Positions 8,509-19,967 of a stretch of DNA of 64,000 nt are shown here, one piece after another. Origin of the DNA: Dryas octopetala (taxonomy: Eukaryota > Streptophyta > Magnoliopsida > Rosales > Rosaceae); the NCBI GenBank assembly GCA_963921425.1, contig OY992839.1:1118501-1182500 (forward strand). Direction: 5' to 3'. Both the position numbers and the translations under genes were made by a program. Numbering within the stretch: position 1 is the stretch's first letter; every line of letters starts with the position of its first letter. The notes below the pieces were generated by a model that saw only the letters and a program-made list of their open reading frames with translations, ran no database searches and had not been told where the DNA came from.

Positions 8509-11500
8509 ATGGACGTGTCCGTACAGCAACCACCGCCGAGTTATCATCTATGGGACTCGGTGCTCCAACTCACAAAGTCCGCTCAGGACAAGAACAGTGA
8601 CCCGCTGCTCTGGGCGGTCCAGCTCAGCTCCAGCCTCAACTCGGCCGCCGTGTCCTTGCCGTCCGTCGAGCTCGCCCACCTCCTCGTCTCCCATATCTGC
8701 TGGGACAATCACGTGCCCATCACGTGGAAGTTCCTCGAGAAGGCCTTGACCGTCAAGATCGTCCCTCCCATGCTCGTCCTCGCTCTTCTCTCTACCAAGT
8801 ACTCCTGGCCTTTATTGTCATTTCATTGTGTAAATACAAAGTGCCTACTTTTCTGGTTAAATTTGGCATTTATTGTTTTCTTTGTGTAAATTACAGGGTT
8901 GTTCCAAATCGACAGCTTCACCCTGCAGCATATAGGCTTTACATGGAACTTCTTAAGAGACATACTTTCTTATTTGCTTCTCAATTGAATGGACTAAATT
9001 GTCACAAGTAAGCTTCAATTTTTACAATATGCCATTATTGCAATCTAGTCTTGTTAGCTTAAGAGTTCATGACAATGAAATATTATGCTTAGTTATTCTT
9101 CCTTCAAATTTTAGTTAAATACCATCTTAAAATGTCTATTTAGTAATTTCATCCTTTTTTTTTTGCGTCAGCAGATAATTTTCTGCTTTATAGTTCTGCA
9201 AAAAAAAAATTATATATATTTTGATGCTATTACAGGATCATAAAATCCATTGATGATGTTCTGCATCTTTCCGAGCTATATGGCCTTCAAGTGTGTGAAC
9301 CTGGAGTTCTTCTTGTTGAATTTGTCTTTTCAATCATATGGCAGTTACTTGATGCATCATTAGATGATGAAGGTTTGGTGGAACTTACCCCAGATAAGAA
9401 GCCTAGATGGCCTACCAGGCCGCAAGACATGGAAATTGATGGTGGTCATGATTGCTATAATGAGAAGAGAAGTGAGCAAAATGAAGGCCTGCTGAAAGCA
9501 AATACTGCAATGGCTATTGAGATAATTATAGAGTTTCTGCAAAACAAATTAACTTCAAGGATTTTACACTTGGCACGTCGAAATATGTAAGGATCTAAGT
9601 TTTTGTTTTCCATTTACTTTGTGCTTCCTGTGCATCTTAATGTTAGTTGTGTCATGTTTGTGATGAATTGGAAAAACACAGCAGTTTGACTAAACGTTGG
9701 TGTGGTGTGGTTTGACTAATTTAAAATCTCACGTTAGAGTTTCAAAAGCTTTATTGAATGGAGATAGTAAATGTATTGTCCTTTCTTCTTTTTAGGCCAT
9801 CACATTGGGGGAGTTTCATTCAGCAACTGCAAGTGCTTGCAGCAAAGTCATCAGTTTTGAGGCAATTGAAACATATAACTCCGGAGGCCCTTCTGCAGCT
9901 GACATCTGATTCACGCCGACTTTTGACTCGGGAATGCAAAACAAGTTCACGGGAAGATTTTCATGCAGTCTTGTCTTCTGGGTCTCTTATGTCTTCTGCT
10001 TGTCAATCTCATGGAGCTAGTTCGACTGCCTTTTGGCTTCCTATTGATATGTTTCTTGAAGATGCTATGGACGGATCAGAAGCAGCAGAACTTAGTGCTG
10101 TGGAAACCCTTACTGGTGTGGGACAATTCTTCTATTGTAATGTTTCCGTCATGCGTACCTAAGGTTGTTCTCCTAGGCAGTGATAATGATCTGAGTTAAT
10201 GATGCAGGTTTAGTGAAGGCTCTGCAGGCAATTAATGGCACCACATGGCACAATGCATTTTTAGGCTTATGGATTGCAGCCCTTCGGCTTATTCAAAGGG
10301 TAAGAATTGATGTCAACTAATTTTAGAAATGTCTGTTAAATGGTTGATGTCTTCTCGTGTGATGGGAGAAAACTCTGAAAAAATGATGATCCAAGATGTT
10401 TTTCAGACTAATTCAGGTTTATACATAAAGTATAGGCATGTATATACTGATTTCAAGTTTGAGCAGGCTCATCAGGTTATTTGAGCCACTCAAGCATGTC
10501 AGGTAAAGCTTAGACCCTAAGTTGAGAACAAACCCTTATTTACTAAAACAAGGCAAGCAAGGACATCCAAGGGATTGGCTCATCTGTGTAGTCCTACCCA
10601 TGTGGCTTGCAAGTTTGTCTCTTAGAGTCTGAAAAATGGTATTTATTTTGTCTCTACTATGAGCTATTTTAAAACACCAGATAAACTCACCATGTCTCAA
10701 GGAATTTCATATGGTTTTGACTATGCTTTTGGAGGAGGGACCAACTTTTCGAAATACTGATCTAAAATCGATATCTACATGCTTTATGGAAATACTAGAA
10801 ATTTGGAATAGGGATGCAAGTAGCTACTATATGTAACGAGTCAAAAGTAAAAAGTTGAAACATAATAAGGAAGGTTCATTTGGTATGTTTTTACCTTTTT
10901 CCTCTTCTTATTTTGTCTTATAGGAAAGGGATCCCAGGGAAGGACCTGTCCCTCGTCTTGATACCTGCTTATGCATGTTATTGTCTATTACGACACTTGC
11001 GGTTACTAATATTATTGAAGAAGAGGAAGTTGAACTGATGGAGGAAACTGAACGGGACCCTACTAACCAAAGGAAGGAGAAACAGGGTCCGGGAAAGCGT
11101 CGCAGGGAATTAATTGCCTGCTTACAGCTATTGGGTGATTATGACACCTTATTGACTGCACCTCAGTCTGTTTGTTCAGTGGCCAATCAAGCTGCAGCCA
11201 AGGCGATAATGTTCAGATCAGGCCTTACAGTCAGTAATGGATACTATGAATCTGTTAGTGTGAATGACATGCCGATAAATTGTAGTAAGTAATTAAATTT
11301 TCTTTCCGCTTTGCAATTTGATTTATGTAGGCTTTTTAGATTGGGAAGGTAGGTAGAATGTAGAAGATAGCTTTGAATTTGAGTGTTTGTGTGTTAAGAC
11401 CTTCTCGTTCGTCTAACAATTTTCTGTTATTTTTCTTCAATGCTTCTTTATAGATCAATTGATTGCTCCTTTCATTTCCTTAAGACGGTTTTGTTCTATT

Positions 11501-11880
11501 TTAACATATATAATATATTTTTTTTGGTTTCCCATTATGGTTATCTAGCGCTCAAGCTTTCCATATACTTTTATTCAGCCTTGATAGTTATCTTTTTCAA
11601 TTTATCCTTAAGCCTTTCCTAAAATTTTGTACTTGCAGCGGGAAACCTGCGACATCTGATTGTTGAGGCTTGTATTGCTCGGAACCTACTAGACACATCA
11701 GCATATTTCTGGCCAGGCTATGTGAGTGCACGCAACAACCAAGTACTACGTAATGTGTCTGGTTGGTCTTCAATAATGAAGGGCGCCCCTTTAACTCCAT
11801 CAGTGGTTAGTGCTTTGGTTGCGACTCAAGCTTCTAGGTATGCTGCTACTTGTATCACTGCAACATGTGTGTGTATTTTT

Positions 11881-11922
<42 letters not shown>

Positions 11923-12459
11923 CCTCCCTCCCTCCCTCCCTCTCTCAATTCTGGATAAGGGAAGGGGGTTGTGGTGATTGGGCATGCATGCACGTGTGTG
12001 TGTGCTCACAAAAGCTTATAATCAGATGTATTAAACAATGGGTGACTGAATCTTGTAACGCTAGTAAGTGGTCCAGCTAGATTTTCTACTAGTAGTCAGG
12101 AAATTCTAGTGAAAGATATAGAAGAATGAAAACCATACTACAAATTCAGGAAACCTTCCATTTTATAAGCATTCGGCTGACAATATATAGGAGTAGGGTT
12201 GCAGTTGACGACTTGACGGAAAGTGATAGTCACACTGTATGAACACAAGTCCTAAGCTGAATTCATTTATTTGGGATGAATGATTTTTGAGTCTGTATAA
12301 CTCTTTAGCTCATAAATATACGTACACAAATAATGACTATAGCATCCCTAATTTTCTTGACACGATGGCCTGGTCTTCAGTTACACCCTTCTTTTTCCTG
12401 AAGCCAGGTACATCAGATGCTCTTTTTTGTAAATTTACCCAGTGGTATGGCAACTGAAT

Positions 12460-12493
<34 letters not shown>

Positions 12494-15400
12494 ATCGAGA
12501 AAGTATATGAGATTGCAGTCAATGGTTCAGATGAAGAGAAGATATCTGCTGCTACCATTCTTTGTGGGGCTTCTCTAGTTCGTGGTTGGAATATACAGGT
12601 AGGCTCTCCCTTTCTGTCTCTCTCTCTTCCCCCCCCTCCCCCCCCTCTCTCTTGCATGTTATTCTTATTGTGTTCTTTGTCCTTTGCAGGAGCACACCTG
12701 TCTTTTTATTATAAAGTTGCTATCACCTCCAGTTCCTGCAGATTACTCCGGGAGTGATAGCCATTTGACCAACTATGCTTCATTCTTTAATGTTCTTCTG
12801 GTTGGAGTATCATCTATTGATACTGTTCAGATTTTCTCCTTACTTGGATTGGTAGGTTTCAGTAAACGTTTATTAATTGATATCTGTATGTAAATGTTGC
12901 ATTAAGATCAAATCTTTGGTGTGCTACATTCAGAGTCGGACACCATCCATAATATAATTCTAGTCCATATCTATACTAAATTATCCTCCATATATTTTAG
13001 ACAAGAAAAAGACCTAAAGAATTTTCTGAATTACTATATTTTCCAAATCTATAACTAGTAGTAACTAGAAGGGCATCTATAATACTTATTATATATATTA
13101 TTGTCATATGTGTCCTAGAAAATGTATTAGCCCATTATATGGTCTTAATTTTAAATAAACTAAAGCAAGACTACATTTGTATTAACTTTTAAAATTGATC
13201 AGCACTTATTTTTTTAACTGGGGAGGGGGAGTTGAACCTGGGACCTCTTCACCTCTAGTTGGTTGATCAGCACTTTCAATAAACTGACATTCACAAAAAG
13301 ATATAATTCTGGGCCTTGTCATGTTCTTAAAGGGGTCGATTCCATTAACAAATTTTGAAGCATGCATGCTTTATGCCTGCATCTGTGCACACACAATTTA
13401 GAGAATTAAAGAAAAAAAGCAGTGCAGAGCCTTTATTGAAATAGTGAAGATAGAAAAAAGGCCTTCTGTGTACTGAAATGAAAAATCTCCTAAGGCCTTG
13501 CTTCATGTTTTCATAGAACTGATTTTATTTGTCATTCACTTCTAGGTTCCACTACTTGCAGCTGCTCTGATGCCCATTTGCGAAGTTTTTGGGTCAAGTG
13601 TTCCCAATTTCTCCTGGAATCCTACAACAGCAGAAGAACTCTCATGTCATGCAGTGTTTTCAAATGCTTTTACACTTCTATTGAGGTTATGGAGATTTGA
13701 TCATCCTCCTCTTGAACACATGATGGGGGACTTGCCAACTGTGGGAAGCCAAGTTGGTCCAGAATACCTCTTGTTGCTTCGGAACTCCCGATTAGCATCA
13801 TTTGGTACATCACCCATGGATCGAATGAAAAGCAGAAGAGTTTCAAAATTTATAACCTTTCCTTCAGAACCCATTACTATAGATTCTTTTCCAAAATTGA
13901 AACTCTGGCATCAGCAGCATCAAAAATGTATTTGTTCCACCCTCTCTGGGCTTGTACCTGGGACTCCCGTTCATCAGATTGTTGATACACTTCTGAACAT
14001 GATGTTCAGAAAGATAAATAGAAGTAGTCAGTCTTTGACTCCTGCAACTTCAGGTAGCAGTAATTCATCTGCATCGGGAACCGATGAGTCCTCTTTTAGA
14101 CTCAAGGTGCCAGCATGGGACATCCTTGAAGCAACTCCATTTGTGCTTGATGCTGCTCTTACTGCCTGTGCCCATGGAAGACTTTCTCCCCGTGAATTGG
14201 CTACAGGTTTGTTGAATTCTTATTACGCATTAATATAAAAACAGATGTGTATGCTGGGAATGCATCCACATATTGAGGCATATGGTAAAAGGTAGATCAA
14301 GAGATTTCCATGTGCAAACCAAGCAGCTTTATGCTCAAAGTGTATTGAGTAACTTTATTATGGGCAACACATTGGATCTAAATTATTATGTGCCTATTTG
14401 TTATCTTTTTCAACCTGATGTAATTGTGCAAGTAAAGCTCCTCTTGCTTTGTTGTAGGATTGTTTTAAATATGTTTTGTTTACTAAATACTGGTCTGTAG
14501 GCAATTGCTCCATCGTTTCTTGTAAAAAGCATAGTGTTCCATTCAGTTTAGAGCCAATAGAAACTTCTCAACACAATTTTGAACATTTAGTCAATGAGAC
14601 AAATTGTGTATTTGATTTCCAGCCTTTGTATCCATGTTTTTTCACATATGCTGGTATGCTTTTCATGCACTTTATGACTTGTGCGATGAGTTGCACTATC
14701 ATATGTTAAAAGAATTCCAAGTCAACTATGGAAGGAGAAATCATTATACATGTGCCTGTTCAGGTAGCTGAATATTTTGGAAATAACCCAATCAATTGCT
14801 GTTATTCTTATTCCTCATTTGCACTTGTGGACAATGTAATATTGGTTTGTTAAATTTCATTGCATGCTTTTTCAGGACTGAAAGATCTTGCTGATTATCT
14901 TCCAGCAACTTTGGCAACCATAGTAAGCTATTTTTCAGCTGAAGTAACGCGGGGAATATGGAAGCCAGTTTTTATGAATGGAACTGATTGGCCAAGCCCT
15001 GCTGCAAATTTATCCATTGTTGAGCAGCAGATAAAGAAAATCCTAGCTGACACTGGTGTTGATGTGCCTAGCCTTGCAGTAGGTATGTCTTTGTATTCTA
15101 TAGCTTTGTGGATGAACTATTTGTTTTTCCAGATGCCCGTTATTGTTGAAAAATGAAAAGACTTCCACATACTGCCTCGGAAGTCTGATCCAACTTGTTG
15201 AGTCACTTCTACTCTCATGATGGGAAGTGAATATGTTCTGTTGAGATTTTAATTCACCTACAAATTTTAGACAAGTGAATGGAACACTATGCTATAATTT
15301 ATGATGCAAAGTTCTGGTAATTATCCTGTTAACACTTTTATGCCTCCAATCAATTGCTTGCAGGTGGGAGCTCTCCAGCTACGCTTCCTTTACCCTTTGC

Positions 15401-16484
15401 TGCTCTCATTAGTCTCACAATTACGTATAAACTTGATAAAACCTCTGAACGTGCCCTCACCCTTATTGGGCCAGCCCTGAATTCCCTAGCTGCTGGTTGC
15501 CCTTGGCCGTGCAATCCTATCCTAGCCTCATTGTGGGCCCAGAAGGTAAAGCGCTGGAGTGACTACCTTGTGTTTTCTGCTTCTCAAACTGTCTTCCACC
15601 ACAATAGTGATGCTGTAGTCCAGCTTCTTAAGAGCTGCTTTACATCCACCCTCGGGTTAAGTTCCTCTCATGTTTACAGCAATGGCGGTGTGGGTGCCCT
15701 CCTTGGCCATGGCTTTGGTTCCCATTTCTCTGGGGGGATCTCTCCTGTTGCCCCTGGAATTCTTTACTTGCGTGTGCATCGGTCTGTCAGAGATGTAATG
15801 TTCATGACAGAAGAGATTGTCTCTCTTCTAATGCTTTCTGTTAGAGATATTGCAAGTTGTGGGTTACCCATAGAGAGAGTGGAGAAATTGAAGAAGACCA
15901 AGTATGGGATGAGATATGGACAGGTTTCTCTTGCTGCGGCAATGGCACGCGTCAGGCTTGCAGCTTCGCTTGGGGCCACTTTAGTTTGGATATCCGGTGG
16001 ATCAAGTTTGGTTCAGTCTTTGATTAAGGAAACTTTACCTTCTCGGTTTATATCGGCCCATGGTTTGGATCCGGAAGGCAGAGAATCTGGAGGTATGGTT
16101 GCCATGCTGGGGGGTTACGCCCTTGCATACTTTGCAGTGCTTTGTGGGACATTTGCTTGGGGTGTGGACTCGGTATCACCAGCATCAAAGCGGCGACCAA
16201 AGGTTCTCGGGGCACACTTAGAATTTCTTGCAAGCGCACTAGACGGGAAAATCTCACTTGGTTGTGATTGGGCTATGTGGCGGGCATATGTATCAGGCTT
16301 TGTTAGCTTGATGGTGGCTTGCACACAGAAATGGGTGCTGGAAGTTGATGTCGGTGTCTTAAAGAGGCTGAGCAAGGGACTTAGGCAGTGGAATGAGGAA
16401 GAATTGGCTCTGGCCCTACTGGGACTTGGTGGGGTTGAGGCCATGGGAGCAGCAGCTGAACTAGTCGTTGAATGTGAGATTTGA
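8509..16484 (+). CDS. MED33: Mediator complex subunit 33 (MED33A/B; REF4/RFR1-like)
   Basis: Twelve exons: 8509-8798, 8897-9007, 9236-9586, 9796-10115, 10208-10299, 10924-11284, 11639-11837, 12484-12598, 12690-12851, 13546-14206, 14876-15082 and 15364-16484. They sum to 3,990 nt (1,329 residues), in phase throughout and close to the family's usual length of about 1,300. Landmarks are LWDSVLQLTKSAQ at the N-terminus, HLSELYGLQVCEPGV, INGTTWHNAFLGLWIAALRLIQR across exons 5-6, FWPGYV, ISAATILCGASLVRGWNIQEHT, and the long last exon ending MGAAAELVVECEI. The protein is almost all alpha-helical with no catalytic motif. In Arabidopsis these subunits (REF4, RFR1) are Mediator-tail components (MED5 equivalents) that restrain phenylpropanoid gene expression. 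The start is the first ATG of an open exon with strong homology from residue 1. Confidence 0.93.
11884..11944. repeat. CT then CCCT microsatellite in MED33 intron 7
   Basis: (TC)n running into (CCCT)n, with AG-rich complement. Open frames over it on either strand are low-complexity artefacts. Confidence 0.9.
12612..12656. repeat. CT/C-rich simple repeat in MED33 intron 8
   Basis: Mixed (TC)n and poly-C stretch. It forms part of the polypyrimidine region of a short 91-bp intron upstream of exon 9. Confidence 0.8.
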
Positions 16485-17036
16485 ATGACTTGTATTTTTT
16501 GTAAGATATTCATCTTGACAGATAGAGATTGGTATGTACTATATAGGTTTTTGGAGAAACATAGCTCATTCATGTAAATTGTAAGCAGGATTTTTCTTTT
16601 GAAGAGAAAAATGGTTTTGATGCTTCTATATAATGCCAAACATTTCCACGACTTGGAACAGTCAGGACTCAAGGAGACAAGGATGATGTGATAAAAAAGG
16701 GGAATAATCAATAAAATATATTTTCATGTAAATCACTAAGAAATTTTTTTTTTTTTGGGCCATGTCGCTGATTATTTTGCGGATTAAATTCTTATAGCTG
16801 GTCGTGATTTTTTTTTTTTTGGTTTATGCAGACCGAAAAAGTCAGTATTTTTTACTTTAATATCTCTTGTAACGTCAAATTGCCAAAATCTAATTCCCAA
16901 AAAAGAAAATTTGCCAACACGGCCTATAAACAAAGTTGCCAAATACGGCCCGTATAAAAATTAGCAAACACGGCCTAAAGAAAAATTGCTAAACCCGGCT
17001 TTATCAGTCTCGCGCTGTGATAGAAAATAAGAGAAA
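16485..17036. other. MED33 3' flank and PALE CRESS upstream region
   Basis: The first half is MED33 3' untranslated sequence with poly-T tracts. The second half carries a 25-bp-period repeat (separate entry) ending about 40 bp before the PALE CRESS start. No other gene seen. Confidence 0.5.
16911..17000. repeat. Four-copy degenerate 25-bp repeat upstream of PALE CRESS
   Basis: TTGCCAACACGGCC, TTGCCAAATACGGCC, TTAGCAAACACGGCC and TTGCTAAACCCGGC start at 16911, 16936, 16961 and 16986, exactly 25 bp apart. The core is TTGCYAAAYACGGCC followed by an A-rich spacer. The block ends about 37 bp before the ATG at 17037. Confidence 0.8.
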
Positions 17037-18157
17037 ATGGGAGCAAGGGTGTTCCCGCTAACGTGCGCACCGCCTGCACTTTCACCTGCGCCATCGTCTT
17101 CAACCCATGCAAGGCTTTGGTCCTCTCCTTTCAAGCCCAAACATGCACCTGGCACAGGTACATAACCTTTCAGTACTCACATCACTTGGTTTTAATTTAT
17201 TGTTTCTTCTAAATTTTCATGCTTTCTGGGTTTTTAATGGCAGTTTTAAGGAAGAGCACAAACAAGGAAGAGCCACTATTAGAAGGTCTTCCCAAAGAGT
17301 ATTACGACGATGTAAGTGCCCCTTATCCTTAATTGGGCCAAATGGGTATGCAAATTTCATATTTTTTAGAACACAACCCCCTTAGTCATTAATTTTTAAT
17401 TCTTTGTGCTAGCTTGAAAATTAATATGATGGATGACCAAATATATGATTATTAGATATCAAGCACTTTGGTATAACAATGCTATTTATTTTTTATCATG
17501 CCAAATTCAGTATTACTGTTAGTTTTGGAAGCTGAACTGTAAACTAACCTTTTTTCTGAATTAGGAATGGCAAGCTCGGCAAAAGGAGAAAACTAAGGAG
17601 CTGCATCGAAGACGTCAAGAGGAAGACGAGGAGGAGGAAAGAAAGGTAGAAGAGTATCGCGAAATTGGCATGAGACTGAAGGATTATCCAGAAGAAGAGG
17701 TCCGGAAAGCTCGCAGATTGATTTCCAGCTTTATTAGAGCAGCTGAAGAAGTGGAAGAGGTAATATCTGAAACCCATTGTGTTACAGTTGGCCTAATCTT
17801 TATGAATACATTCAGTTTTACTGAACCACCTTCAATTCCTTATGTGTGCTTTATTGGACTTTTGTACTTATTGTGAGATTGTTCATTGATGTTTATGATA
17901 TGTGCAGAAAATTGAGGAAGCTGCTGAGAAAGGGGAACTGACTGAACTCGTTTTGATGGTCATATGGAATCGCCTTGATCTTGCTCGACGTGATGTAAGT
18001 TGGTGGTGGAGTGTCTCTAACTTTTTCCTATTGATGCCTGTCATTGCAACTTTTATCTTCAGTAGTATATGTGATTCTGATGTTTTAAGCATCATGAGCT
18101 CAGATTCAAAGTTTTGCAGTGGAAGATAATATCAGAATGTTATCATTAGCATCCTAT

Positions 18158-18191
<34 letters not shown>

Positions 18192-19379
18192 CACACACAG
18201 GCTATTGATTTTGGCTGTTTATGACATTTTTACAGGATGAAAAGGATGTTATTAGAAGTCTTGATTTGCTATACAGAAGGGTTGAGGTGTGAATTTCTCT
18301 TCCAATTCTAAGTTCCAGACTTTAGAACAGCTTGCTGCATTAGTGTAGATATACCCCCTAAGCTCTATTTGTAGAATTTTATTTCTTCTTCACCTTTCTT
18401 GGAAAGGCAATCACAAAAAGTTTTACTCAACATAATAGACTGAGATTTTGAAACGGGAGGCTACTCCTGCCATGAGACTGCTGGACGATCTTTTGAATAT
18501 GCATGATGGGTTTGATGATGAAGGGTGGCTGAAGGAATGCAAAAGGTGCATGGTTGATACTTTTCCACGAGAAGATCCATTTAGCATTCTAGTTCCAGCC
18601 GGATTTGACATTGACAAGGTATGCTGCAAATATGCAGATTTGGTTATGATTGAGTTGTTTCAGATTTCTTCTTTTCTACAGGTTTTGAATGTCTGGCTTT
18701 TAGGTTTTAATCTCTATTGACTTTACAGAATTCCTAGCTTGTGGGGGTTTTTTTTCTTCTTTTTTAAAACGGGGGGGTTGTATTGTTGGTTATTTAAGCA
18801 AATTCACAAGGCATCAGACGATTGGAGTCCTATCTACTATATTTTCTTGGAGGGTCAAATACATCTTATCATTCTTTCTTGGGAAAGAGCAGAATGAGAT
18901 GATCTTGGAGTTAGTATCAATTTTCAATAAATATCACTGTGCAGGAAGTTATCAAACTAATTAAAGAACTACACTTAAGAATCAAGTGAACATTGCTGGA
19001 TGGGACTTTTTCATCCCAGAATAAATTTGACTATTATCGGACTGATTTATTGAACTCTGAAATAGATGATTGTCAATAAATGTATGTAATTTTAATTTTA
19101 TTTTGTCATTTCTGACTTCATTATTTGATCCTTTTACTCCATCAGCATCAGGGACCACTCCGGCTACCACTTGAAGCTGATGACCCTCTACTGAGGGTAG
19201 ACTTTGTTAGAGAGGTTGATGCATTGCTACAAGAGGTTCGGGATGAGCAAAATGAAGTACAAAATGCACAAGGGCTTGATCCTGAATCCATTGCAAGTAG
19301 GTTAAAGCAACAGGAGAAGCAGCGAGCCATACGCCTGGTAGAAGCTATTCTAGATCTGGCCATTAATTTGAAATGGTAG
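17037..19379 (+). CDS. PAC: PALE CRESS, chloroplast biogenesis protein
   Basis: Seven exons: 17037-17157, 17244-17311, 17565-17759, 17908-17994, 18236-18286, 18445-18618 and 19146-19379. They give 930 nt (309 residues), near the roughly 310 residues of the Arabidopsis protein. Exon 1 is a Ser/Pro/Ala-rich leader with few acidic residues, consistent with a plastid transit peptide. Then come EGLPKEYYDDEWQARQKEKTKE, a strongly charged coiled-coil stretch (RRQEEDEEEERKVEEYREIG), PEEEVRKARRLISSFI, LVMVIWNRLDLARRD-type helices, AMRLLDDLLNMHDG, and a C-terminal coil ending LDLAINLKW. PAC is a plant-specific plastid factor linked to 23S rRNA/ribosome maturation and needed for chloroplast and leaf development. 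It is convergent with ISA2. The start ATG is inferred from the transit-like exon and is the least certain part. Confidence 0.92.
18160..18200. repeat. (TC)n and (CA)n microsatellite in PAC intron 4
   Basis: About 29 bp of TC dinucleotide followed by a short ACACAC run, upstream of the exon 5 acceptor. Confidence 0.9.
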
Positions 19380-19967
19380 CAAAATTATGTTTTCTCATTC
19401 TTGTAGCTTTTTCTTTTTTCTTGCTAGAAGAGGGTTTTTTTGTGTGTGGGGGGTTGCAGTTAAAACCTGTAATGGGAAGCATTAGGCTCTTTTAGTCAGT
19501 TAGAGGATTCCATTAGTGGAATTTAGTTCATCTCAAATTAGTTCTGCAGTTAACTGTTTAATTGTTGTCTAGTTTGGAGGATAAAACTTTAATGTTGTAC
19601 CCACTGTTCAATGTAGAATTTATAGTAATTATATAGGAACTATTTGGATACGAATCATCCGATATAAACATTGGGCAACAAAGAAAGCAATTTATAGCTT
19701 TTCTCTAATTAAATACACACACTTGAGAATATGATGAGGCAATGGCTATTATTTTATTGAAAGCATTACAGGGAAGCCTGATGAATTTACATGGGATTTA
19801 GTGATTTACAGCTGTACCCTATCTGCTACTATGCTGCACTTCTATCTCTTATTATATAAAAGTATTCTACAACAAATTAACCCCAAAAGTAAAATAAAAA
19901 AATCTACATGAATCAACTAATAAAGTTACAAGGCAGAAACAAAGGCCAGTAGGGGGCCTAGGGGCCA
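19380..19967. other. Convergent 3' ends of PAC and ISA2
   Basis: 588 bp between the PAC stop (+) and the ISA2 stop (-). AT-rich with poly-T tracts; it presumably holds both 3' untranslated regions. No open frame or repeat of note. Confidence 0.5.

Noticed and set aside
11800-12080. Frames with long (RE)n or (SL)n runs in MED33 intron 7
   Set aside because: Pure translation of the CT microsatellite.
13205-13270. GAGTTGAACCTGGGACCTC-type segment in MED33 intron 9 as a SINE box
   Set aside because: A repeat-like word, but no flanking target duplication or second box could be found, so not called.
19148-19363. Minus-strand frame opposite the last PAC exon
   Set aside because: Antisense shadow of a conserved coding exon.
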